Part shown: one piece after another, positions 1 to 57,400 of the stretch
Layout of the letters: every line of letters begins with the position of its first letter
Numbering within the stretch: position 1 is the stretch's first letter
Origin: Acridotheres tristis
Lineage: Eukaryota > Chordata > Aves > Passeriformes > Sturnidae
Reading direction: 5' to 3'
NCBI GenBank assembly: GCA_037013685.1
Contig: CM072892.1
Coordinates: forward strand, 1,922,001-1,986,000
DNA length: 64,000 bases
The notes under the pieces: model-generated
The model's database searches: none
Told to the model about the DNA's origin: nothing
What the model saw: the letters and a program-made list of their open reading frames with translations, nothing else
Translations under genes and position numbers: made by a program

Positions 1-1226
1 AAGGCCACAAACCAGTAAATAAAATGTGGCTTGTGAAGGCCACTTTATAAATGCTGCTACAGAACTACCAGTAAAACAGACTCACTCTCACACCAGTTCA
101 AACACAGGGGTTGGACTGGCAAAGAAAAGTTCCATTCACTTATCAGTTTAAAAAGTTTAATAAAGCTTTAAGTGTTTGCTGGTTTAAATGCTACCAATTT
201 CCAAAGTGGATTCACGAGTTAAGTGTAGATCTAAAGGGAGTTATTAGGTCTGGAAGGCAAGACTGATCCCAAGCCAGAGGAAACGCTGCTGGCTGGATCC
301 AATCCCAGGAGTAGCAGACTGTGTTATAGGCCTCCAAGTCAATTCAATTTATACATGTCATTAGCATATCTGTAAATATACAATATAAACAATTGTACAG
401 GAGCATAGCTTTGTTCTCCACAACAGCAGACAAACTCTTTAGCTTAAGACACCTTTGCCTATCAAAACAAAAAAGGCACAACTGAACAGGATGCATGTGA
501 AGTACTCGGGAGCCTTCCCGATATCCCAGACGGGTACTCCTCCTTCATCCTTTCTCCAAAGAACCAAGACCAACCCAGTATTTTGGTATTTAGATTTCAA
601 CCTTTTTTTTTTTTTTTTTCCTTTGTCTTCAGCAGCAAATCAATGGCAATTAAGACATGGCATGAGAATATTCCAGAACAGGAGCTGTCACTCAGGAACC
701 TCCAGCCTTACACCAAGGCTTGTGGCCAAGAGGTTTCAAATCTGTGAGGCTCTGGATCCTCGTGGTGTGTGATCATCCCATTGCTGGGTTTCTTTAATTA
801 AAAAAAAAAGGCCACTAGTGCTCAAATTTAAAAAAAATTCCACAGACGCACCTTTTTTTTTTTTTTTTTTTTGGCTCAGTGCAAATAAATGATGTCAGTT
901 TAAATTCACTTAGTGTCGTTTACAGTGCAAAAGGTCTATTTTGTGTCCTGGCAGAACGGTCGGCACTGAGGATGTGAACCAAGGCAATGTTGCTGCTCAC
1001 CTGAGGGTAAAGCTGTCCAACCACACAGGTTGGAATGTGTGTAGTCTGATTTTTTTTCCAATTTAAACCTTTTTTTTTTTTTGATCAGCAGCACTTTAAG
1101 AACATAATTTGTGAAAATACTAAAATACACTGCCTTTTTTTTTTTTCCTTTGAATAAATTAAAAAAAAAAAAAAAAGAGGAACTTTACAAATAGTATTCC
1201 AGTGTCAATGACTACTATGGCTAAGG
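1..1226 (-). other. SOS2: SOS2 3' UTR (end not resolved)
   Basis: This follows the SOS2 stop. It is AT-rich with four long T runs (A runs on the transcript strand) near 601-619, 852-872, 1,070-1,082 and 1,135-1,146. I find no minus-strand AATAAA here. ATTAAA variants read at about 792-797 and 157-162. The true poly(A) site may lie outside the window. No coding potential seen. Confidence 0.6.
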
Positions 1227-46942
<45,716 letters not shown>

Positions 46943-47254
46943 GGCGGCCGCTCCGCATCGGGGCCGGGCCGCCGCGGTGTCGCTGCTCACCCGCCCGGCC
47001 GGGCTGCCATGGCTCGGCGGGGGCCGCTCGGGGCTCGGCGGGGCCCGCTCGGGGCGGGGGGAGGCGCCGGGCGGGGGTCGGGACGGGCCGGGCCGGGCCC
47101 CGCTCGCTGCGGCCCCGCTGCCGCCGCCGCCGCCTCCCGCGGCCGCCGCCCTGCGCGCCTGCGCCGCCCGCCCCGCGCGCCCCCTGCGGGCACAGCCCGG
47201 AACTGCGGCAGCGAGCGGGGACGGGGCTGCGGCACCGAGAGCGCCCGGGCCGGG

Positions 47255-48540
47255 AGAGCGCCGGAGCTGGGGGAGATTTCCTTACCTAGGGAATATTTCC
47301 TGACCTGGGGGAGAGCTCCTGACCTGGGGGAGATTTCCTGACCTGGGGGAGAGCTCTTTACCTAGGGTATATTTCCTTACCTAGGGGAGATTTCCCTGCC
47401 CGGGGAGAGCTCTTTTACCTAGGGGATATTTCCTTACCTAAGGGAGATTTCCTGACCTGGGGAGAGTTCCTGACCTAGGGAATATTTCCTGACCTAGGGA
47501 ATATTTCCCTGCCCGGGGAGAGAGCTCCTGCCCGGGGAGATTTCCTGACCTGGGGGATAGTTCCTGACCTAGAGGATATTTCCCTACCCACGGGAGAGTT
47601 CCTAACCTAGGGGAGATTTCCTTACCTAGGGAATATTTCCCTGCCTGGGGAGAGCTCCTTACCTGGGGGATATTTCCTTATTTAGGGGATATTTCCCTAC
47701 CCACGGGAGAGTTCCTTACCTAGGGGAGATTTCCTTATCTAGGGGCTATTGCCCTGCCCGCAGGAGATTTCCTTACCTGGGGGATATTTCCCTGCCCGGG
47801 GAGAGTTCCCTACTCGGGGGATGTTTCCTTATCTAGGAGAGATTTCCCTACCTGAGGGGATGTTTCCTGACCTAGAGAATGTTTCCTTACTTACAAAGTG
47901 ATTTCCCTTCCTAGGGGATGTTTCCCTGCCCAAAGGATATTTCCCTTCCTAGAGATTTCCCTGCCCAGATGACATTTCCCTATCTGGCAGCAGTTTTTCT
48001 GAAGGCTCTTTCCCTGCCTAGGGGCTCTTCCTCTCCCTCCCTGGGGCTGTTATTCCTCCTCCCTGGATGCTATTTCCCTCCCTCCAGGCTGTGTTTTTCC
48101 CTGTTTGGAGACTCTGCCTGCCTGGATGATGTTCCTGGATGTTCCTCTTCATACCTGGAGGCTGTTCCCATCCTTACCTGAATTCTCTTCTGTTCCCTAT
48201 TTAGAGGCATTTTCCTCCCTATTTAGAGACTGTTTTCTTACCTGGAAGGAGTTTTTCTCCCTACTTGGAGAGAAAATTTTCTTCTTCCTGCTTGGAGCCT
48301 GTTTTCCTACCTGCAGACTGTTCTCCCTGCCTCGAGGCAATTTTTCTCAGAGCCTGGAGCCTGTTTTCCTCCCCAGCTGGAATTTGTTCTTCTCCCAACC
48401 TGAAGGATGTTCTCCCAACCTGGAAGTGTTTCCATCCCTACCTGGATGCAGTTTTCCTCCCTCTTTGGAGGATGTTTTCCTACCTGCCAGCAGTTTCTCT
48501 CCATACCTGGCAGGAGTTTCCCTCCCTTTTCCACAAAGCA
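47255..48540. repeat. Minisatellite upstream of SOS2 (about 19-bp unit, then longer diverged units)
   Basis: From 47,255 to about 47,950, variants of GGGGAGATTTCCTTACCTA repeat at about 19 bp. The units alternate TTACCTA, GACCTG and CTGCCCG centres and GATTT, GAGCT or ATATT spacers. From about 47,950 to 48,540 it fades into longer, diverged CTACCTGGAGG..TTTTCCTCCC-like units. It lies between the SOS2 CpG island and the L2HGDH 3' end. Confidence 0.9.
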
Positions 48541-50359
48541 CCACTGTCACTGTTCCCTTCAGCACTGATCACCCAAATCCAGCCAAATTTTCCCTCATTT
48601 CCCTCCTGACAGCATAATATTCAAATCTCACCCTTTATATTCCCTCCACTCCCCATTTTAAGACTTATCCACAGAGGGAATGTATAAATTAAACCAAAGG
48701 GGAAAAAACGTGCCTTCCTGCCAGTAAAATCATAATCCTTCTTTGGAACAGATTTCCTGGAGGATCCTGATGCTTCCAGAGGCACAAACTGCTCCTTCTG
48801 CTCTGTGGCTTGACCTTCCTGCCACACCAAAACAAAATATTTATTTCTGTGGGAAAGACACTTGTTCCTCAAACCCAAACTGTGAGCAAAAATAAAAAGT
48901 AATAATGGGATGATGGTGGCACAAGCCACAGAGCCACAGATCCTACTCCTTTTAGAGTTTAGGACTGACCTTGCTGGTTTAGGTGGGATATTGGGAAGGA
49001 ATTGTTCCCTGTGAGGGTCCAAGGCCAGGGCTTGGAGCAGCCTGGAAGGTGTGGAATGGGATGGGATTTAAGGTCCTTTCCAACCCAAACCAGTCTGGGG
49101 TTCTATGATTCTGCAACACTCGTGGGGAACAAATTGTGTTGGGTCCATTTATTCAGAGTTTCAGGAATTCTCATCCCACCTGTCACAACAGGCCTAGACC
49201 AGCCCTAAGAGCAGTCCTGGTGAGTGAGGAGAAGCTGTGAGGTGTGAGAAGCACAGATAAGATAATTCAGGAAGACAAGTTTGGTCATGTGTCCCCCCCC
49301 CCGAAGTAATTCCTGTTATACAGAGTGATATCCTGCCTAATTCAGCTGAGAATTAGCAAATTCCAATGAAACTTGTCTCTGAGGCAGGAGAAATACACAG
49401 ACTTGACAGCATTAACAAAACCCCACCACATTATTTTAATCATAAAAGGCACATTTATGAAATCATCAAAGTGAGGCTCATTTGGAAAATAAATTAATAC
49501 ATTTTCACACTTTGTGAGCAGCAAGATTGATGCCTGAAACCCTGATATCATAATCTCTGAGCTTATTTTTATAACAAAAGTGTAAAACTCTTATCTCTGA
49601 AAAAGATTTCTGTTTCACAGAATGCTACATCAAGGTTCATAATTCAAGTTTCAAATAAACTTTACCCCCAAACAATCATCACCTGAGAGGAAAAAGCACA
49701 GCAGGCAGCACAGGGAAATGCTGATTTAGGACTCCCCCTGGTCTCTGTCTGCATTTTAATGTTCTTTATTCTGTTAATACATGTCAGGGCCACACCCCGT
49801 GTGGGAGGAAGTGGCTTTTGCAATCCTTTTGTAGGATTTACTGTTGATAGGCAACACTTCTGGCAGGGAGGGAAGACAGGATTGTTCCACTGTGGGAAGT
49901 TTTACACAGCCCTGTGGCACTGGAAGATTTAGAACAGCTGAATCTCTGCCTAAAGTGACCAAAACTTTGCTCTGAAAGGGTTGTTATTTGAATTTCCAGC
50001 AGTCAGTTTGCTGGTAAAGTAGATTTTACTATTAGAAAAGATAAGGAGAAATAAAAAATTCAAAAAAGGGCAGGTTAAGCTCTTTTTTTCCCCTCAAAAA
50101 GTGTCTCCAGTCTGTACAGTAGAATCAGCCTCACAGCTGCCCTCCTGTACTAACCCATTCCCATCAGAGGAGCTCAGCAAACGACTTTTAAAGGAAAAAT
50201 TCATGTCCAATTTTCTGGTACAAACTCCCCACAATTATCTGTGTTACCCAACATCCTGTGAGCCTCTGCTATAAAATCCTCAATACTTTGGCCCTGAGGC
50301 CACAAAATTCTGCTTTAGAGCAATTCTGCAGAACGCTCCCAGATCCTCAGCTCAACACC
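48541..50359. other. Intergenic sequence between SOS2 and L2HGDH
   Basis: Apart from one CR1 fragment near 49,005-49,115 and a C10 run near 49,292, I see no gene, RNA gene or structured repeat here. The open frames are short and unconvincing. Confidence 0.6.
49005..49115 (+). mobile_element. CR1 3' tail fragment (intergenic)
   Basis: Sense tail with TTTAAGGTCCTTTCCAACCC and GGGTTCTATGATTCTGC. Confidence 0.8.
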
Positions 50360-51284
50360 GAGTTTATTTCACATCTCTCTCCACACAGACTCCTGCAGGT
50401 GTATCTCTGGTAAAAACTGATATCCGTGGAATTCAGAGGAGCCACCAGCACTGGCTGAGCTCCCCCTGTGCTCAGGGGAAATGGGAAAACCTTCCTGACT
50501 CATCCCTGCTCTTGCTCCAAGGGAAGCAATACCAAACATGACTCAAGGCAGGTTTCTGGAGCTTCCCTCCCTTCACATTTCCTGTTCCAAAGACCATTTT
50601 CCCTGGATTGCTCAACTGGCTGGACAAAGATCAGCTTCTTTTGCATTTCCAGCATTTAAAGGTTGGAAGCAACCCAAAGTCACTGATGAAGATTCTGATC
50701 AGCGATGATTTCCCAGCTGTAAATTAAATGAAAAGTGATTGTTTGTATCCATATTTTCATTTCTGCTCCATCAAAAATACAGACCGTGATCAGGCAGAGT
50801 ATCTGAATTGCAGATCTAAATTGACTTGGGTTTGGTAATCCTCTTTAAGCTTATTTTTCTGTGAAATATTCTACATTCACGTCGAAGGCTCTGAATATTG
50901 TTCTCAATCTCTGATCAAGCCTTTAATTCCGTATCAGCAGGGCCCTTAAGCAGGACTTATCCTTCTATTCCATTACTCCCGTGTAATCTAGAGGACTGCA
51001 GACTCCCATTGAAATGCAATCAGAGCACACCCAGAGCCACCCCACACCCGAGGAGGCAACGCTGTGAGCAGGGGCGTGGGGAAATCCACGTGGAGAATCC
51101 AGCACGGGGCTGGACACCCTCCCGCGGCCGCTCCTGCTCGGGTGGCCAAACCTTCCCTGCCACACCACGCCGCGATGCCTGAGGACTTGTGTGGGCATTG
51201 AACAGTGCCCAGGCAGCTCGGGCACTGCCCAGCCGCGCTGCCTGGTGGCTCTGTGTCCTCCAGGAGTTGAATTCCCGGCAGGAT
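50360..51284 (-). other. L2HGDH: L2HGDH 3' UTR, probable extent
   Basis: Downstream of the stop. Candidate minus-strand poly(A) signals are ATTAAA at 50,922-50,927 and AATAAA at 50,363-50,368. Which one is used cannot be told from sequence. Confidence 0.45.
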
Positions 51285-51480
51285 TCAGAGCTGGAAGCGC
51301 CGCTCGGCCTCGTCGGCGATGGCGCGGGCGATGGCCAGGGAGGAGGTGGCTGCGGGGGAAGGAGCGTTCCTGACGTGCAGGATCCTGCTGCCCACCTCCC
51401 CCGTGCCTCCATCAAACACAAAATCATCCACCAAGTTCCCCTCGCTGTCCAGAGCCTGGGCTCTCACTCCAGAGGGACCC
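51285..51480 (-). CDS. L2HGDH: L2HGDH coding exon 10 and stop (residues 378-442)
   Basis: Encodes [17 protein letters not shown] through [10 protein letters not shown], then TGA. It holds the C-terminal FAD-binding segment [17 protein letters not shown]. Acceptor GTTTTTACAG. Confidence 0.97.
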
Positions 51481-54400
51481 CTGTAAAAACAAGGAGGAGC
51501 TCAGCAGCAGGAGGACAATGTTGTCCCGAGTCAGGAGTTCAATTCCTGTGAGAAGGGGTCCAGGGACACAGCGAGGAGGGCAGAGAGGGGAGACAAAACA
51601 TTTTGGGGGAGGTTTAACACTCAGGAGGCAGAGTGGGGGTATCTGGCAGTCATGGCATCACTGAGGTTGGAAAAGACCTCCCAGACCATCAAGTCCAATC
51701 TGGGACCTTAAAGCCCATCCCACTCCATGGCAGGGACACCTCCCACTGTCCCAATGTCCAACCTGGCCTTGGGCACTGCCAGGGATCCAGGGGCAGCCAC
51801 AGCTGCTCTGGGAAAGCTCTGCCAGGGCCTCTCCACCCTCACTGCCAGGAATTTCTTCCCAATGTCCCATCTAGCCCTCCTCTGTCAGTCTGAGGCCATT
51901 CCCCCTTTGTCCTGCCACTCCAAGGCTCTGTAAATTGTCCCTCTCCATCTTTCTGTGGGTTCTCTTCAAGTACTGCAAGGCCACAGTGAGCTCACCCCAA
52001 AGCTTCTCCTTTCCAGGCTGAACAATCCCAAAATTCTCAGCCTTTCCTCCCAGCAGAGCTGCTCCATCCCTGTCATCATCCAGGATTGGTTCCACCAGCT
52101 CCAGGTCCCTCCTGTGCTGGGAGCCCCAAGCTGGAGGGCAGCTCCACACTTTGGTTTCATATTTTGGTGGAGGAAGGGACTAAACCCCTGCCACGTTTTC
52201 TGCTACTCAAATACAAGATTTCCCAACCAGGAGAAGTTTCTTTTACCTGAGAACATCATTGGTGGTGACTTCAGGGATGAACTTCTGCAGCTGCCTCACC
52301 TGGGCACTGAGGGAAAAGGCTCTGTACAGCTCCCCCAGGCCATAGGACACATTCCTCAGCACCAGCTTCCAGAGCCCACTGCAGGGACACAAACAACTGC
52401 AGTGAGGGAAAATCTCAAAATGCACCAGCTGCAGCTGCTGAAACAGGCAGCAAATGCAACTGCAGGGCACAAGTTCCCATTCCCAAAATCAGGAATCACA
52501 TAATGCTTTTTATTTGAGAAATACATGTTTGCTCTTTGCTGCTTCAACAGACGTTGCTCACAGAGCTGTGGCACTGAATTAATTCTGAATTCCAGTCCTG
52601 GAAGTGTTCCAGGCCATGGAGCAACTTGAGCAGGGACACCTTCCACTGTCCCAGGCTGCTCCAAGCCCCAATGTCCAGCCTGGCCTGGGGCACTCCCAGG
52701 GATCCAGGGGCAGCCACAGCTGCTCTGGGAATTCTGTTCCAGTCCCTCCCCACCCTCACAGCCAGGAATTCCCAGTTCCCAATATCCTATGCAATGGCAG
52801 TGGAATCCATTCCCTGTGTCCTGTCCCTCCATGCCTTGTCCCCAGTCCCTCTCCAGCTCTCCTGGAGCCCCTTTAGGCTCTGCAAGGGGCTCTGAGCTCT
52901 CCCTGGATCCTTCTCCTCTCCAGGTGAACATTCCCAGCTCTCCCAGCCTTTCTCTCCTCCCAGCACCCTCTGCAGGTATTTCATGATGCTGGCTAAGTTG
53001 ATGAAGTTATCACAGTGCATTGGACCAAAACCAACCCTGGAACAGCTCCACCAGCACCTTCCAATGAGCAGCCACATTCCCAGACTGGCTGAGACATGTC
53101 CTGGTAGAAAATTCAAATATGAGACCAAGAGAAGCCAAATGTCTTGGAGAAGTCCACCCTTCTCAGCACAACTGTCTTTAAACACACCAAAAGTGTGGGA
53201 AAAGCAGGATTTTGGGCAGGAAGTGGCTGCCATGGCTCACATTTCAACAAGAGCACCCAGCAGACACAAATACAAGGCATTACCTGTAGGTTACAGCATC
53301 TAAAAAGTCTCCAGGGCTGAAGTCCAAGAGTTTGTAGCCCTCTCTCTTAAAGGCCAGCACTGCATTAGGGCCCAGCCAGACACTGCCATCCATCCTGGGA
53401 GTGAAATGGAATCCCAGGAATGGGAAACGAGGGTTGGGAACCTGGAATGGGACACAGGAGTCATCAGAGCTGTTACAAACAGCAAATTTGTCATTTTATT
53501 GCCAACCACAGCAACAAAACTCTGAGGCACAGAAGCTCAGAATTGGCTCTGAGCTGGTTTTGCTGCTTGTTTTTGGGCAGTTGTGGCATTAATTAAAACA
53601 CTGGAGAACAGAGCAGGGCCAGGTAAAGCTGAATTTTAGGGGAAAGGAAAACAAGTAACAGGGAAAAAAAAGTCCACATGATATCTCAGGATATAAACCA
53701 TGACACCCGGATGTTATTCACCAGGAGTAATTATACTGCAATAAAATAGAATACAAAATATTAGGAAACCCTCACTGGTATGTAAAAAAACAGCCTGAAA
53801 TTAGCAGGCCTGGTTAATGCTAGTAATAAATATCTGCATGTTCTTTTTTTGTTCCACTTTCTCCCTCCCATCTCAAGAGAGGATCCTGAATCATTCCCAG
53901 GTGAGATCAGACAAACAGCAATGCCCAGCACTCCAATTTTCCCAAAAATCCAGAGTTTAGCAGGCAAAGTTAATCTCATATTCAGAAAATCAGTATTTAA
54001 ATGTAAAGAATTAGCTCAAATGCTGCCTAGGAATTCTCTCCACTTGCTCTGTAACTACATTTTCTGTCTGGAATTGCTCCTCTTCATCCCATCATTTGTC
54101 TGTATTAGGTGGTAGAAAGGTTGTCCCTTTTTCTCCCACATCTATTTTTTATGACAAAATCAGCAAATTCAAAAATAAGGTTGAGAGGAAAATAGCTAAA
54201 TCTGAGTGTTGGGTATTAGCACAAAAGATTAAACCTTTCATCAGTAATTCATCACAGAATCCCAGAATAATTTAGGTTGGGAAACACCTCCAGTGTCATC
54301 TGTGAATTTCCTGAGGGTACAGTCAATCCCTTTGTCCTTTATTTTATTATCAATAAAGAGATTAAATAGGACTGTTATAATTATTTAAATAATAAAGAAT

Positions 54401-57400
54401 AAAGAATAATTTACTGTTATCTCTCCCTGACTTCTGAATCCTGCCTAGAGATTTATTTTAGGACATACAGAAATAATTTAGAGTTTTCTGGACATGTGGC
54501 AATGTGATACTCCATCTTTTCTCTATTAAAAGAAACCAAAAAAACCCCTAAAACCACAAACAAAACAAAACAACTGGCAATAACTTCCCACGTGCTACTT
54601 CCATGTTTTCCTGAAAAATTCACAAAAATCCAAGGTGTCCTGTCACAAACCGAGTCTCCATGCACGTGTGTGCAGCACTGACAGAAACAACCACGAGATT
54701 TTTCCTTTTTTTTCGCATTTTTAGCAGCTCTTAGAGCACACTGTGACAAACCAAGGTGGGAGGTACGTACTGGATAAATATTTCCTTTCACCAAGTAAGA
54801 TTTTTCTGGTTTTAGCACCAAATAATCCCCCCGGAAGGGGACGATGCGGGGCTCGGGGCTGCAGCCGCTGATCCGGGACAGGCGGTCGGAGTGAAGCCCC
54901 GCACAGGTCACGATGTGGCCGCAGGAGAGTTCCTCACCCTGCGGGGGACAAAAAAAAGTTAATACATCGAAATTCAATGTTTCTGCTAAAAAAAAAAAAA
55001 CCCACACAGAAATAATCCAACCAAGAAAAATGGGGGTTTTTAAGCTTTCTGTGCTGTCGGGCACTGCTTTGGAGCTGAGCCCTTGGACAAGGCTCCAAAT
55101 TTGAATTAGGAAATTAAAATCACGGGTGTGCAGTGAAATAGAAGTGTGTGATTGCACACGGTGAAGGGTTTGGAATTTGGGGTTTTAGAATAAAGATATG
55201 GGACAAGATGGAGGATTTGGGGTGGTGTCTTATTTTATCTCCTCCCTTCTCCATGATTTCAGGTATTTTTGGTTGGGCAGTCAGTGCTGCACTGCAGATC
55301 ACAGGAGTTTGATTATTAGATCAAAAATATCAATAATATAGGTGTTAGCTCTTTATTGGACTGTTTAGCTTTAAAACACCTTGTAACCAGCTGGATCCAT
55401 CTCCATTCTGCTCACTTTTAGCTGGAATCTAGAAATGTTACAGAACTCTCTGTACTTTAGATAAGATTTAATAAACAACCAAGCCCAAACACGAGAAATT
55501 TGTCTCCTTTGTGTTTTAAATCCTGACTCGGAGTGAAGACAGAAGGAAATGAAGACCAGCCACTAATGAGGATGTTTAAGGGTGCAGTTACCACATTGAC
55601 AAACAGCCATTTATTTAATTAAGTTAAATAAGGCTGTTCACTGATTTGACCTCACTGAGTGGGAGCAGCTACACAAATTGACAGCACACAGGTAGGGAGA
55701 GCTGCTAAATATTAAACACTTTACCATTTAAACAAACAAACTAACAAATAATTATTCCCTATTTTTTAGTGAAGTAGCTGTTTTTAAATATTATGGTTTT
55801 TTTTCTTCAACCGAAAAAAGGTTGCATGAAAAAAAATACCAGTGCTTGGTAGAAAAATCTTAAGAGATTTGGGGAGTTACTTTTTACGAAAGAGCAAAAA
55901 AATAGAAGAAAAAAAAAAGAAGCAGAACTAAATATTAAAACTACCAGAGGGGTTGTGAGGTTGTTTTTGGTGCAGATATTCCCTCCTGAAGGTGAAGGGG
56001 TGACAATTACAGTTCCTGACTTGCAGGAACAGCACCTGTCATGCACCTGTTTTATTGAAGCACTTCTGATGATTAAATGATAATAAAATGATGCTAAAAG
56101 CTTCCTTATCATTCCATGGATGCCAGAGCCCAAAAGTAAACATGAAAACTGGTTTTTGTCACCAAATGAACAAGTGATAAAGGAGTTATTGGAAACACAA
56201 GCATCAGATTGTGCAAATAAAGCAGATAAGGGATGTTAAACATTAGGCAGCACAAAGTTACAGTTTATTATTTTACATCATTATTCTTATTTATTCATCT
56301 GAACATCCTCATTGTTAAGAGCTGATTGCAGTTGTTTTATCAAACTAATCAAGTTGCTGAACAGCAGCTTTTTAACCTTTTTTTATTACGGATATGATTA
56401 ATCCACCAGAAAAAAAAAAAATCTTAAGAAAAGGAGAAGCAGCTTCCTGGAAGGAATTAAAACTTCTTTTTCACCCTTACCTTTTTGTTCCTAACAATGA
56501 CTGGGTATTTCAGCCCTGAAATGGAATTAGACAAGAGAAGGAATTACTAGAACAAGTAACAGAGAACTGACAGAACAAGCAGTTTGTCACCAGGAAGGAA
56601 TTTTTTCTCTGGAATCTCTTCCAAGCTATGGAACAACTACTGTTGTCATAATTAATGTTGTTGGACATGACTGTATTTATTAATTAATTAATAGGGTTTT
56701 TAGTCTTCCCCCTGTTGCCAGCACAGATGCAATCTGCCTTCAGCATAAGGAAAGTCACTATCACAAGAATAAACATGCAAGATTCAGATAAATCTGATTC
56801 TAAGAGGAGAGAGCAACTTTTATTTCTCCATTTTACTCTCACTTTCTTCCATCATTTTTAAACGTTTCAGCTGAGGGGTGACCTGCCTGCAAAAAAAAAC
56901 CCCAAATGAGTAAGATAATTTTGCATTTTTTCTCATCCCTAGGAGACAGAAAAATTCAGAAGTGTCATTTCAGTTAAAACAATTGTGTTTTGAACAAAAT
57001 CTTTGTAGTAAATGGAGGGTAAAAAAAACCTCAGCCTTACCATCTTCACTTTCTGTTGAACTTTCTTTGGCCATCTCCATATTAGTGACTTCAAAATCAG
57101 TCAAGATTGTCCCACCTGCTTCCTGGAAGTCTCTGGCATAGGACTGGGCTACTTGTTTGTAATCCACAATTCCAGTGTAGGGAGAATCAAGGGCCATCAG
57201 TCCCTGCAAGGGTTTTAAAAAGAGTGAAGGTTGGAATATTTCATCTGGAATATCTGCACTGCCATGAGAAGGGAGTGCTGCTGCCTCCCCCTGTGCTCAG
57301 CTGGGTCTGGAACACTCAAAGGATGTTTTAGGCAGCAGATCCAAAATGTTCACAGGGAAAATAAAAAGATTAAAAAAGATTCTCTTCCAGAAAAATCTCT

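Noticed and set aside
46943..46990. N-terminal extension of SOS2 from an upstream in-frame start
   Set aside because: The frame is open, but the codon at its head is GTG, and the conserved family start is the ATG at 46,942.
47255..47950. Nuclear-receptor response array (AGGTCA half-sites)
   Set aside because: AGGTCA words occur, but at about 19-bp repeat spacing and not as canonical direct or inverted pairs, so they are likely by-products of the repeat.
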